A stretch of 64,000 bases of DNA from Cheiracanthium punctorium (GCA_038373885.1 JAWZYV010012353.1:62001-126000), one strand, 5' to 3'; positions 13,063 to 24,530 are shown, numbered from the stretch's first letter. Notes: generated by a model not told the origin, from the letters alone. Made by a program: numbers and translations.

Positions 13063-13100
13063 TTGGGTCGGCAAAAAAGTAATTGCGTTTTTTACATGAA
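13063..13100 (+). mobile_element. Solitary mariner-type terminus
   Basis: TA is followed by TTGGGTCGGCAAAAAAGTAA and TTGCG, the well-known form of a mariner inverted terminus (compare the family pattern TTRGGTYGGCAAMRAAGTAATTGCG). I found no matching opposite end nearby, and the sequence after it shows no transposase, so this is a truncated copy. Confidence 0.55.
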
Positions 13101-14050
13101 ATTCAAACAAATAAATTTTCAATCATGAAACCATTCTTTAAGTTCGACCATAGCTGAGTCGAGCAATATTCATGCTTGTAGTCAGAAGAGCAGGGAGCAG
13201 CCTCTAACTCCTGCCAATATTTCAGCTGTCTAAGAGAAACATCAAGGGAAACACTGAATAACAATTTCAAAATTACAAAGATTTTCAAAATCCTTAGCAG
13301 TCATTTTGCATTTTCCCCTTAAATCATGTGTACGAACCAAGGAAGTTATGAACTCACGGGTCATTTGGACCACAGACTAAATATTCTATTCTACCCTTGA
13401 TGTTCTCAGTACAAAAAACTTTAAGAGAGATGGGAACAATATTTTCCTTGAAAATAATATTAATTTCTTTTAATTCTCGCGAGCGAAATAAATGAAAGGC
13501 GAAAAGTTCGGAACCTACAAATAGCGTTTTTCAATTTGCAGAAAGTCCCTTAAAAACGCGCAAAAATGAATTCGCAATATCTCCGGAAATTATCGTAGAA
13601 AATTGGTGAAAAATTATATTTAGGGTGATTTGAAGGTTTTCTTTCGTTTAATAAAGTCAAAATATGGGGTTGCCATTGAGAAAAACGAAGTTGATGCAGA
13701 ATTAAATATGAAGACGGCCCCTTATGCAAATTAAATTAATAGTAAATTAAAGTACGCGTTATTTGCAAACGAATGGTATACATAACTTTGCTATACGACG
13801 AACGATGGCGAAATAAAGAGCAAGTGGGCCTTTTTTTTCCGCAGCTGTACCTTGAATGCAATGTTTGCGGATTTAGAGGGGAGGTAGATGTGATGTCAAA
13901 AGAGGTGTATTTTTTATTAACGACTTATTTATTAATATGACTTCCCATTTGCGGCACCAAACACGGAATTCATCTTTGCCAATTCTGACTTAATAAACCA
14001 ATTCATTCATCTTCGGCAACATCCTAAGCTGAAATGATGTAGCTTTCTTA

Positions 14051-14349
14051 AGGCCATTTTCCACATCGAGCGGTTCTCGCCTGCCGGGCCGCTACCAGTA
14101 GGGGGCCATTAGGGGTGGTCAATTCTCACTTGTAAGCAATAAATTTTTTTCACTGCAGAGAAAGAGGAAGATACTCCGCTATTAAACCGACAAAAGGTAA
14201 TTGGGGACCGTGAATAATATTGCGATTTCACACCTCCCCCATCTATGTTCGATGGAGGTCAGACCACTGTCGTCCGGCGGAAAGCGCGGCCAAATATCCC
14301 CATTCAAATACATTGTACGGCGGAAACCGTTCGATGTGGAAAGTGGCCT
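14051..14349. mobile_element. PIF/Harbinger-like MITE with TTA duplication
   Basis: Termini AGGCCATTTTCCACATCGAG and (complement) AGGCCACTTTCCACATCGAA pair over about 30 bases (continuing CGGTT..CGCC). TTA flanks both sides (14048-14050, 14350-14352). A 3-bp TTA duplication is the PIF/Harbinger signature. The 299-bp interior is GC-richer than its surroundings and non-coding. It interrupts the right arm region of the 11744-14479 element. Confidence 0.65.
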
Positions 14350-14479
14350 TTAGGCCTGTGAATATCGCCCTCTAGTGGTGGTCGTTGCATTTTCAGACAC
14401 AAGTTTCTATGTAAATCTTGTTCATCGTGATATGACAGACCAGCATGATGAATTTACAACCACTTTTTGAGACACCCTG

Positions 14480-16011
14480 TATATGTACCTCAAGTGAAGC
14501 TCTCCAAATGATGTCAATACATGAGAAATAATACTTGAATCTATAATTTTTTCAAATCGAGAAGACAATTCAGAAATTAATGTTAAAAAATTATAAGCTA
14601 TAATGATTAATAAATTAATAAGTACCATGATTATTAAAAAAGAAAAATTATATGTTTATGTTGTAATACTCAAATAAACAATGACGAAGTATGACAAAGT
14701 ATGATAATGTACGAGTATGTCTTTAGAAAGCAAAAAAGAAACGATTTGCTTCAGAAAGAGTACCCACAATAACAAATCAAAATTCGTCTTTTCATCCTAC
14801 ATATTCTACGAAAATATTACGAAAAAATAAATACATCTCCGATCATAAAAAAGGCAAAAAATAAAGAAATAAAGGGGGGGGGGAACCTCTCATATATTTA
14901 AGAAAACTTATGTTGGCTTTCAGAAAACACCGCTTTCTTTCTTTCTTTCTTTTTACCTCCCCTCTTTATGGGAGAAAAAAAAGTAAAAACGAATAGATAT
15001 TGCCGATATCCTCTGATCGTTATTACTTTTACACAGCAGGTGGTAGTACCTTTAAATGAAAAGAGGAAAATTACAGTATCAGAGGATACAAATTACTGGC
15101 GATCTTGAAGAGCAATTTTTATGTGTTGTCGATTCTATTTATTCTCCGAAGATTTGGGGACTCCATAATTCAGCTGAAAACCCTGCAGTTACAAAGTGAG
15201 GAAAAAAGTAACAATAATCGATCGACGGTATTAACTTTCAAGAGCTTAAATCTCCTCACATACGAAGTTTTAAACGTGAAATACATTTTCAAGTATCTTA
15301 CAGAATATTTATTTTGCTTTCAGACGTTATACCTTTTCAGTTTATTTATTTATTTTTAATTAAGAACACTCGCACGCACGGGATATACTTGCTTACGTTT
15401 TGTAACAAATTTATCGACATCTGGGCTGTGGTTAAATTTTCTTTCTGGATGATTGCTTTGTTAATTTTACTTGCGGTTTTAAAATTCTTAGGTAATTTAT
15501 TTCTGTTTGCTCATCCTTTTCTCTATAATTATTTTCTCAAACCTATTAAAAATTGCTCCCAGTTTATTTTAAACATCGTTGTTGGTGTTTATACCCTTTC
15601 ACACCCACGTTATTTAAAAATTAATTCTCTTAATATCTTGTCTGCTATCACACTTCTCGCATCAACAGCTAAGATAATGAAGCAGCAAAAGTATTGATTT
15701 CAAATAATGGCATCATTATGTCAACTTACTAATAGTGGCGTAACTGTACCGTTAAAGACCGTGGCAAATTCATTGGAAGGGTCCCTCCTTCAATGGATCA
15801 GATGACACCCCCATCTCCTTTATTACTATATGTTCTATAAAACTGAGTGAAATCCTTTTCTGAAAAATACGCTTAAAACTTCATATTTTTTGTTTGTTTG
15901 CTCAATTTCTGTAAGTTCTTTGGTAAGCAATTTAAATTAATTGCTTATAGAGCTAAAAATTTTACTAAATTTTGCAATTATAAATGTTAGGATCCTCTTG
16001 TACTGTCGGCC
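14480..16011. other. AT-rich stretch; simple repeats and one hydrophobic ORF
   Basis: It contains a G-run at about 14874-14883 and a (TTTC)n tract at about 14936-14954. A plus-strand open frame at 15314-15697 (127 codons) would give a very hydrophobic Leu/Ile/Phe-rich product (for example WMIALLILLAVLKFLGNLF). Such ORFs are expected by chance from T-rich DNA, and no family is recognised. No other signal was seen. Confidence 0.45.
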
Positions 16012-16170
16012 TTCTCTACTCGCGGGACCTTGCCATTTTGTCTAGGGATAGACGCGAGACGTAAGTTAGTCCTGTCTTGTCTTGTGGAACAGCCGAAAAA
16101 CTTTGTCTCGTCTTGGAAAATCCCTATTTTGTAATGCTAAAAATGTTTGTCTTGTCTCAAAAAAAAAAAA
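16012..16170. repeat. GTCTYGTCTYG-rich repeat, second locus
   Basis: It contains GACGCGAGACG, then CTGTCTTGTCTTGTGG, TTTGTCTCGTCTTGG and TTTGTCTTGTCTC, and ends in a run of 22 A. It resembles the repeat at 130-310. The A-run could mark a retroposed 3' end, but no Pol III promoter boxes were found. Confidence 0.4.
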
Positions 16171-16505
16171 AAAAAAAAAATGTAAATCTCTATGCCGTGT
16201 CGCATCCACCCCTATTTTTGCCCATCATTCCATCCTATTGACACACCACTGCTTACTGTCATACAAAGTTAGATAGCTTCTAATGGTTTACTCCCCCCCC
16301 CCCCTTATTTTTCTTTATTTTTCTTCTGAATCTTTTATATCTGTATTTTTTAAGTAAATGCTCAAGTTTAAAAATGTGCCAATTAATAACTAATACTGAC
16401 GTTTAGGCTAAGACTAGTTCTAGAATTCTCTATAATATTCATGGGTGCCGGCCGCATAGGGCAAGGGGGGCAATGCCCCCCTGGATTTTTCTGTGCAGTG
16501 TTTTC

Positions 16506-16776
16506 CCTTGCTTTTTTGCTCTTTCCAACATGGTAACCACACGTTGAAGTAGTCTTTGCCCCCTTGAGTAATCTTTGCCCCCCCTTGAGTAGTCTTTCCC
16601 CCCCCCGGGAAATATTCTGCCGGTGCCCATTATAATAGTTATCATCCTTGCTTTTTTGCTCTTTCCAACATGATAACCCTACGTTGAAGTAGTCTTTTCC
16701 CCTCCCCTTGAGTAATATTTGCCCCCCCCCTGGGAAATATTCTGCCGGCGCTCATGATAATAGTTATTATCACTTT
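16506..16776. repeat. Tandem duplication, 140-bp unit, C-run rich
   Basis: Two units start with CCTTGCTTTTTTGCTCTTTC at 16506 and 16646. Each then contains CAACATGRTAACC, ACGTTGAAGTAGTCTTT, C-runs, GGGAAATATTCTGCCGG and ATAATAGTTAT. They are about 90% alike. The block follows a GC-rich transposon-like edge (GCCGGCCGCATAGGGCAAGG) at 16446. Confidence 0.7.
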
Positions 16777-16908
16777 ATTTTCTGCGAAGCCCGGCATTTA
16801 CCAACTTGCCATTGACCAAAACTAAGGAAGATCGTTAGGTGCTTCCTAGGCAGCCAACATGAATGGCACCCACAGGGAAAGGATCAAACTGTCAGAGCAT
16901 GTCCCACA

Positions 16909-17181
16909 TTAAAAGAAGTCTTCATTTGGCCCATTGGATAAAGTGTTCAAATATTCTTCAAAAAATCTTAATGTTAAGTTTAACATGTAGGCAGTATGAT
17001 GTTCCTCCCAATTGTTGCAAATGCAGAGATTCTCTTCTTGGACTGTCATTTCTACCTTTATAGCTATACCTCCGTATTCCTCTTTGAATGTCCGCTGGAG
17101 CACAGGGTGCTTGAGTTCAAAGCGCACAAACTCGTGCCAGCCCCTTCTTGTGAACGGATTACTGCAGATACATCTCAGTCA
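16909..17181 (-). pseudogene. Orphan coding-like fragment, family not recognised
   Basis: A minus-strand frame opens after a stop at about 17181 and closes at TAA 16909-16911 (about 90 codons). Unlike the chance ORFs nearby its composition is protein-like. It includes CICSNPFTRRGWHEFVRFEL, a middle part with FKEEYGGIAIKVEMTVQEE, then LCICNNWEEHHTAYMLNL and FFEEYLNTLSNGPNEDFF. There is no Met near the 5' end. A possible acceptor (ATCTGCAG) sits at 17162, so it could be a terminal exon or a truncated retrocopy. The GW.EF(V)RFEL...IKVEMTV pattern weakly recalls a MATH domain, but I would not rely on that. Confidence 0.35.
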
Positions 17182-19573
17182 AGAATTAAGTGTGCCTACA
17201 CAGTACTTTTCCTACGTATTTCAATAAAAGGGCAGACAGTAGATATTTTAACCTTTAAATCTTGCAAGTGCAATACGTAAACCATTTTAGAAGCTGGACA
17301 GATTATTGGACGAATTGACATCTTGATACTAGCTAGATCAGTACTTTAACCTTTTCGGTGCTGTTTGTTTTAAACAGAATGACATCAATGTTGGCAGTTA
17401 CCATTTGAAATTACTGCAGCAGAACATTGGTTTCAATGTAGTGCAATATGTAGTCAATATAAAATAAATAGATCATTTTCTTTGTTCTTGTTCTTATAGC
17501 AAAACTCGGATCCAATGAGATACTTCGTAGTAATCAATCGCAAGTTAGAAAGAATTTTCTAAATAGGAATGAAAAGTATTTGAAGTACTGTTTGCGAGCT
17601 AAAAGCTAATTTTTCGGAGGGAGTAGGAGAAAGAACCAGAAAAAAAAATCTTGGAGATTATGGAAGATTATTCAACGGTTGTCAATTCCTTCACTGTAGA
17701 ACGATAGTAATTAAAGTGCGTAAGTCAGTATTTTCCAACCTTACACCTGCGGAAATACAAAAGATTTACAAAAAATGTTTCGCAGACCGATTTAGGAAAA
17801 TAAAAAAATAAAAAAATCATCGGTATTTTATATATAATATTAAATGTTATTCAAAATATAACTTTTAGTGATTGCAGTATTTGCTGCTGCTTGTTTTTCA
17901 ATAATTTTGATTTCGTAGACTAGTAGTTGTGTGGCCCGCTGCATAGTGGTTGGGAAATTCTGGTGTAAACAATAACAGTTTGAAGATAGCTAATTTAGAA
18001 ACTAATGGATATTGCCCATGCAGCTGTTTCGGCATAGTTAAAACGATGTAAGAATTTTTTTTTTCTTTCTTCACATTCTTTTTCTTTCTTTCTTCCCCCC
18101 CACCCCACCTCCCTTGGACAAGAAATTGGAGATATCGCGTGGGTGCGACACACAAATTCACAATATAAAGCACATTTCTGTTAGAGAATAAAGAATTGCT
18201 GTTAAAAATTTTGTTTTTCCTTCTCCGTTTTGGCTCTTTTCGGTGGTGAACTGCGAGCTTTTTGGAACGCTTATTACATGATGAACTTTTAAAGTACACC
18301 CCCTCATTGCATAAAGTACGCCTCCAAGCCAAAGAATCTCTATATTGCAAACTGCGTAGTTATTGTCCAAGCTTCCTCTCCTATGAGCCTTTACATTTAT
18401 AGAAATCGGAAAATAGAGCAAAACTGTCACCAATATACACTGAATGTTTGATATTTACTCTTTTTTGTAGCAAATGGACATTTACCAAAATGAGAAATCT
18501 TGTATTTTGGAATTTCCACAAAAGTTCTCTTCTTTGAGAATTCAATACTGTTATAGGAAAAGCTCAAAGTGTGTCGTGGTCTTCAAAAATAATATATAAA
18601 TAAGTGATGTCTAGGAATATCTCAATATAAGAACGTCTCTTCACCACCTGTTTGGACGACGAATGCATGAAGTTTTTCTCATGGTAAATGTGGTTCTATT
18701 TATTCCGGTGAGATTGGCTCGGTTTGTCAAAAGGGCAGTGAAAACTTGTTTTTCGTACAGGAATGTAGTTTCAGAAATACTTGGAGAATATTTTAAATTA
18801 TTTTCTTCTACACTGTTCACCGTCCCTCTGTCGTGGAGTACATACAGGGTGATTCAGAGATCTCGTAAAACACCATGTAAGGGATGTTACAGGGAACCAA
18901 AGCAGTTCATAATCATGTGGGTACGGAAACTTCGTTTTCATTTTTTTTATTTTTTGTGAGTGATAACTTTAATAATCAATTTAATGAACAATCAAGTTAT
19001 TAATGCATAATCTCTACTTTAATAACCCTTTAAATAACCAATTTTAGTTGAGTGTTTTCTATGACTAGTAATTCTACAACTAGTAATTCTTATTTACGTT
19101 TCATTTAAAAAAAGATAGAAAAGAAGAGAAAAAGAAAGCTTAAAATTTTCACTTCTTGTACTTTATCTGATGTCTTCTGCAGGTGAAAATTACGAAAAAT
19201 GGAAAAACAATTGAAGTATGTGTGGACTTAAAAATGTTTATTGTCTGTTTTTTCTGTATTTATCTATGTGCATATCTGTACAAAATTTCAAAAGGATTAG
19301 TTGAGCATAGGCGGAAATGTTGAAAGTACCTGCACACATACAAATATATACAAGAGTACATTCATTTTTATAAGACAGCTAATTGTGCCTTTTTAATGTC
19401 ATGTATCTAAATAAATATCCATGTATGAACCAGAGATTGTTTTCTTTTCACCATGAACTGTTGGCTGTTTGTAACTGTTTATTACTCTTGTTAGTAACAA
19501 TTAGTCTTTGGCAAGCTGCTCAGCTTTTCAATAACTATTTCTTTATATATTTTAATCATGTATAAAAAGTATA
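17182..19573. other. AT-rich stretch; one solitary mariner-like terminus
   Basis: No gene was recognised. At 18844 TA is followed by CAGGGTGATTCAGAGATCTC, the form of a Tc1/mariner-like terminus, but the opposite end was not found. The overlapping 98-codon open frame (18663-18959) runs through that terminus and is not considered real. C-runs occur at about 18095-18110. Confidence 0.45.
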
Positions 19574-19704
19574 CAGGGTGTCCCATTACTATATTGGTAC
19601 ACAATTTAAAGGGGAGCAGGATACATAATGAGGAATAAGAATCACGCAGCAATGTGGGGTCGGAAAAGCATCTTCATGTAGCTGTTAAAAATTTTATCTT
19701 ATCT

Positions 19705-21638
19705 TATCTTATATATAATAAAATCCGAGAGTAAACATTGTATGTAGCTAGGTTTGTAGGTAGGTTTGTGACCTCCGATCTTCTTGCGCGCGTCTCTCGA
19801 TCGCATTGCGCCGAGACGGTTGGTCGCAGACCTACCGAATTTTGCATACGGCTTCACTAGGACAGATACTAACACGCCTCGGAGCGATTTTTTCGAAATT
19901 CGAATTAGAAAATGTTTATTTTATGTTTTGTCCGATTTTTAGCGATTTTTCTTGCATAATACGTAATAACGCCGGTCATTGCACTCGCAATAAAACGATA
20001 TTTGCATCATCGGATAGAGGAGAAAATTTTCTTTCGAAAACAGTTTGTTTTGACTATGTAACATATTTTGCCGATTTTTGGGAATTTTTAAAAAGAATTT
20101 CTCTTTTGACGACGTTTGCGTAAAAGTAATTTTAAAACTGTTGCATCTGTCATTCTATCTGTCATAACTTTTTTATATTTCGGCGAAAGACGGAGCATAT
20201 ATTTCGCCCACTTTTAAAAGAAGAACGGAGGAAAAATATAAATTAGGAGATTTTTTACGAATTTTTATGTAAAGAAGGATTTTGAATTTAATAAAAGCTG
20301 TTTCAAGATTTCGGTATGATATCTTCCGCTATGGTTGTCTGGGAAACAGTAACAATGAATAAAATTGCCATTTGAAAAACATAAATAAAATGACTTTAAA
20401 ATAACTGAGTTTCCACATTTTAGATCAAAATGACTTAGATTTCACGAGATTAAAATCCCTTTCGAAACTCAATCAAAATTACGGGCTCACAAACAAAACA
20501 TACGCCACGCACGAAATTATTCCCTATTTTATAATACGTTGCCAGAAAAAGAATTGAATGCTGTTTTTTCAACGATGAATTATCCAGCATTATTTTCGAT
20601 ATAATTTTTAAACGGGACACGTTTTCGAATCGCAGGAAATATTTTACGTGCTAAATACGCCAATCTGACAAGAGTTATGCATAAGAATGTATGGAGAGCT
20701 GTTTTAATGGCAGCCAGAAAGTGAAATGATTATCGTTTATACTAATGCGTAAATTGCAAAGAATCACCAAAGAATAAAAAACTACATTAGTGGCAAATAT
20801 CTAAACCGTTTCTTTAAATTAAACATTAAAGATGGAAAAACGAAAATATATTGGTATCAGTAAAGGATACTCTTAGTAATAGTTATTAGATATCCTAGGG
20901 CAATATTGATCAAAGCACAATATACCGCGTTAATAAATATTTCGTGAAACTATTCGTTTCTTTTCGTTTTTCAACAGCCATCTTACATCACAGCTAACTA
21001 AACATTAAATAATTCTACGTCGCGTTAATATATCCCGCGGTAATTTCAACAGAAAATTCTGTACCTGAACTTTTTTTTTTCTTGGAGATTCTGTTTGTCA
21101 CAAGTAGTTATGATAACATTTTAGGAAAATGTTCTCTTCTTGCCTTGCGAAGAGCGGGTACACACAACTATTTAATTATAAAAAAAAACGGTTCTTCACA
21201 TCATGTATTATCTAAGGTATTAATGGTATAACTTAAATCTAAAAAAGAGTATGATGTAGAAATGAGACATTTTGAAAGTTAGAAATTTTTAGGAACCGTC
21301 ACGCTTTTCTTTTTCTGATCGCCAATGACACCGACATAGTTTTTTGTTTCATAATATTAACAATGTTCTCAGATCAGTATTTATACTAACTTTACGAATA
21401 ACTAATGAGTAACTTTACGCCAAGGACACCGACATAGTTTTTTGTTTCATAATATTAACAATGTTCTCAGATCAGTATTTATACTAACTTTACGAATGAC
21501 TAATGAGTAACTTTACGCCAAGAGTAAAATCATGTTGTTTATTTTTAGATTCCACATTACTGGAATCAATTCGAATTATACATGCAAGAAAAAGTTTTGC
21601 TCCCTACCGTGCGGAGAACGGGTACGCAGCTAGTTTGA
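19705..21638 (-). repeat. ACTAGCTG-family interspersed repeat, minus copy
   Basis: Read on the minus strand it begins ACTAGCTGCGTACCCGTTCT followed by CCGCACGGTAGG, and ends near CGGATTTTATTATATATAAG. The same terminus starts the plus copy at 33914. An internal GGTACACACAAC..TTCGCAAGG-like module near 21150 resembles the terminus again. It has no coding capacity and its class is unknown. Confidence 0.6.
21327..21522. repeat. Recent tandem duplication, 98-bp unit
   Basis: Two 98-bp units start GACACCGACATAGTTTTTTG at 21327 and 21425 and end TTTACGCCAAG. They are almost identical (one difference seen, AATAACT versus AATGACT), so the duplication is recent compared with the surrounding repeat. 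Confidence 0.9.
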
Positions 21639-22163
21639 AATAAGGGCTGTAATAATAGTGAGCTTTCCGACCATTGCTCGTCAAAAGCTAATGTATCTTT
21701 CTTAGAAAAAATATGACTAAAATTTATAGTTTAAAAATTCTATTTAATTTCATGAATGAAATTTCCGGAGACAAGCCCATTGTTTATGAAACTAAGAAAT
21801 TTGACGAACACTTCAACACTTTTCCCAAAATGATTATTAACAGGTAAGTGAAAACGGTGTTTTTGACCCCACATTACTATGTCATTCTGATTCCTTATTA
21901 TAAACTCCATTTCCCCCTTAAATTTTATACCAATAATTATGTGACACCTTGTATATACATCTACGAACCAAAGATTGATTGCTTTCTTGCAGAATTAGAC
22001 CATGAATTTTTGGTCTGATAATAAATATTATGTCTTTGTCAGACTGTCCAGTTTTCCAATAAATATTCCTTAATGTCTTCGAGTCATGTACCAAAAGTAT
22101 AAATACGTGTTCCATGTTCGTTCGTATAAATGCATGTTCTAAAAATATAAATACATGTTGATC

Positions 22164-22198
22164 GAATAGAACACTTGAAACTTCTAAGTGTTCTATTC
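22164..22198. other. Perfect 13-bp stem hairpin
   Basis: GAATAGAACACTT (22164-22176) pairs perfectly with AAGTGTTCTATTC (22186-22198) across a 9-base loop. The flanks do not obviously extend the stem to the roughly 60-80 nt expected for a microRNA precursor, so it is recorded only as an inverted repeat. Confidence 0.6.
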
Positions 22199-22829
22199 CA
22201 AAATCCTAACCCCAAGGTACTCCCCTTAGACATAGTCCTAAAGTAGCTTTGCCCTAATACACAATGCAAATTTCAAGTTCAGTGATACAGCTATAATGCA
22301 CTTTCAGTCCCAGCTTCTTTCCATTTAAATCCTATTATTCACAGAAAATTCAAAATTCAGACTCTAATGTGGGGAGTCCGCACATGAAAAGAAACTCATG
22401 GATGTGAATCGATATTTAAGGTGGAATTTATTGGCATATAAAAGTCGAGGGTGTTACGTGCCAGACAAGAAATGCTTATTGATTTACATCCTTAAAATAT
22501 GCATGTCCTAAATTTTGGATACGCCGAACAATTGAGCCTTCAATAAAGGTAAGTGACCATTATTTCCGGGTCACGAGTCTGTATAAAGGAGGGATATTAA
22601 GCTTGATAGAATACTTATATAATACTTTTGAATTCCCCAATATATCTTGTGTGTTAACTTTTGACGCTTATTCATTCCGTGATATTAAACAAAGCAAATT
22701 TCTCACTGTTCGTGCTGGACAGAATTGTTATTAACTAGGGAAGATTTTGTTATTTTTAGATATTTTTAAGGATTTTACTTTAGAAAGTACTTATAAGCTT
22801 TATAAAACCCATTAATCTTGTATGACAGC

Positions 22830-23105
22830 GGTCATCGACCTCTTCTCCTATTTTGTTTATTATTTTTATTATTTTATGCATTTTATTTTATGCATTTTTG
22901 TTGTGTTTATTATTTTTTTTTATTTTATGCATTTATTTGTTTATTATTTTTTGTCTATTGTTATTGTTTCTACTTATTTATTATTATTTTTTTAATTTTA
23001 ATGATTTTAATGCTTTTTTTTTCGCTTTCTATCATTTTCTTTCTTTTCTTTTCTTTTCTTTTTCTTTCGTTCTTTGTTATGTTGTTGTTGTTGTTGTTTG
23101 TTTAG
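22830..23105. repeat. T-rich low-complexity tract
   Basis: Over 270 bases of TTTATT/TTTTCTTT-type sequence end in a (TTG)n tract at about 23080-23097. Overlapping open frames here (Phe/Leu/Tyr only) are artefacts of this composition. Confidence 0.8.
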
Positions 23106-23671
23106 GTCAAAGGAGACACTCTTTTCAATGCTGCCATATCACGAATTGTTCTTAAATGTGCTGGTTGAATAGGGTCAGCATTCTCCTGTCGTTTAAGTCG
23201 ATTCACACTATACACGTAACTTACGAAGGGCAAGAGGGGGCAATTGCCCCTAAATTTCAAGATATTTCAGTCTTCACCTATTTGAAAATAGTATTTTCTA
23301 CAATAGAAAACACCCCCCCCCTCCTCCTCCCCCAATGTTAGATACCAATTTACGCCAGTGTTCACAGCTGTTTTCAAGCATTCAAAGGCTTCGTTATGTG
23401 ACGCACTTATCTTTTTCAGAGCATTCATTTTCATCTTCTTCAATTTCTTTGTCATCTTGAATCTCATCGACAATTTCATCATCATCTAAAATCTGATATC
23501 TAGGATCGTCTGCGTGGTTACTTAGCCACTACCATTAATTTCCTTTTCTTCGTATAACGAAGGATTCTTTCCATCTCCTTCATTTGTTTCACATTGTACT
23601 TTACGGATATAGGGAGTAACATGAGACTCCCATTACGCAGCCTTTGCTTAAGTGGGGTAAGGGATAAAAAT

Positions 23672-23868
23672 TTTAACGAAAATAATAATTCACTTTCTGT
23701 TTCTGATACACTTGGAAAAATTACACAAATCCAGTTGGCAAAAATAAAAAGTTAGCAATATAGTTGATTTAAAAAAAAAAGACTGTTGGTAAAAACCGAT
23801 ATTTGACTTGGCAATTTATCGACAGCCCTCCTCCTAAAAATTGTCTTAGCAATGGCTATGCCATTACG
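23672..23868 (+). repeat. Dispersed repeat, copy 2 of 2
   Basis: It matches 9822-10005 in the same orientation (AACGAAAATAATAATTCACT, TCCAGTTGGCAAAA, TTGGTAAAAACCGATATTTG, CTTAGCAATGGC). G/C runs upstream (about 23222-23335, including GAGGGGGCAATTGCCCC) parallel those upstream of the other copy. Confidence 0.6.
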
Positions 23869-24211
23869 AGCATATGGGGAGGTCTTTAAGACCTTAGTCA
23901 AGTCAAGACCCTGAATGTTTTTTGCTTTTGCTCCCTATAATACACTATAGTCGGATGTTTTTTTTTTCAGATTTCCCGTGCTAAATCTAAAAATAAATAA
24001 ATAAATGAATAAAAATAAATAAATTAAAAATTTCAGAGATAGGGTGTTCGGATAATGGGACAGTTCGGTTAGCTGGAGTTCGAAGAGCATTGTACACTCA
24101 ATCAAACAGTAAAATTTATGTAATTTTACTTATGTATGGATGAAATTTGCAAACTGTTAATTTTATATTGATAGAATTGATTAAACATAAAGAGTTCTTC
24201 TGTTTTAGGCG

Positions 24212-24530
24212 CCAGTTAGAAAATAAAGCAAGCAGACAATTTTGGGATTTGAAAGAAGAAAAAAAATGAAAATATATACTGGCAACAGCAAAACAGTTTT
24301 TGTTTCAAATAAGCTTTGATAAAATTATTTTATGCTTACAGTGATATTTTAATATTCAGGATGCAAAAGAAGAAGAAAAATTGTTGGCATACCATGCTGT
24401 TTTATTTCTAAAAACATAGAAGCGCGACCAAAACAAAGAATAACTTTCAGGGTATGGAGAAGGTGACACGTGACTGCTCGAACTTGTCTAAAGTGGTTAG
24501 CGAAGTTCTTGAAACGCCTAATCATAAGCT
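24212..24530 (+). repeat. Ancient dispersed repeat, related to 63222-63530
   Basis: The block from AAAGCAAGCAGACAATTTTG through TTGTTGGCATACCATGCTGT to GACTGCTCGAACTTGTC lines up with AAAGCAAACAGACGATTTTG ... CGGCATAGCATACTATTTTA ... GACTGCTCGAACTTCTC at the end of the window. Both are in the same orientation at roughly 65-70% identity. No coding signal is shared by the two copies. Confidence 0.5.

Larger units (their letters stand above)
12006..13847. mobile_element. Nested TIR element with transposase HTH remnant
   Basis: TA at 12004-12005 and 13848-13849 flank inverted repeats of about 130 bases. They start CAGCTGCGGAAAAA and run through AAGGCCCACTTG, the CGTTCGTCG core and GCATAAGGGG. 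Minus-strand DNA at 12720-12923 encodes a Tc1/mariner-like helix-turn-helix segment. A solitary mariner-type terminus lies at 13063, so a further insertion or recombination has happened inside. No catalytic domain remains. Confidence 0.7.
11744..14479. mobile_element. Mariner-like TIR element (outer of a nest of three)
   Basis: TA at 11742-11743 and 14480-14481 flank a segment with termini CAGGGTGTCTCAAAAGGTCG and (complement) CAGGGTGTCTCAAAAAGTGG. The inverted repeat is about 140 bases and includes ATGCTGGTCTGTCAT and CACTAGAGGGCGAT in both arms. TA duplication and a CAGGGTGT start are typical of Tc1/mariner relatives. The body has been split by two later insertions (12006-13847 and 14051-14349), leaving little of the original interior and no transposase of its own. 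Confidence 0.75.
19574..21951. mobile_element. Mariner-like TIR element carrying a nested repeat
   Basis: TA at 19572-19573 and 21952-21953 flank termini CAGGGTGTCCCATTACTATA and (complement) CAAGGTGTCACATAATTATT. Arms of about 110 bases share TTGGTA.A, AATGAGGAATAAGAATCA-like and AATGTGGGGTC pieces. Most of the interior (about 19705-21638) is an inverse-oriented copy of the repeat family seen at 33914-36290. No transposase was seen. Confidence 0.7.

Noticed and set aside
15314..15697. 127-codon hydrophobic ORF resembling a membrane protein
   Set aside because: Leu/Ile/Phe bias is what T-rich DNA gives by chance; no splice sites, conserved motif or family could be recognised, so it is only mentioned in the stretch description.
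18663..18959. 98-codon plus-strand ORF
   Set aside because: It runs through a solitary mariner-like terminus (the YRVIQRSRKTP part is the TIR translated) and has no domain.
22437..22452. TATA-box-like GGCATATAAAAGTCG as a promoter
   Set aside because: No initiator, downstream ORF or exon could be tied to it, and such matches are frequent in AT-rich DNA.
22818..23155. Two overlapping ORFs of 95-100 codons
   Set aside because: They are translations of a T-rich low-complexity tract (almost only Phe, Leu, Tyr, Ile, Val).
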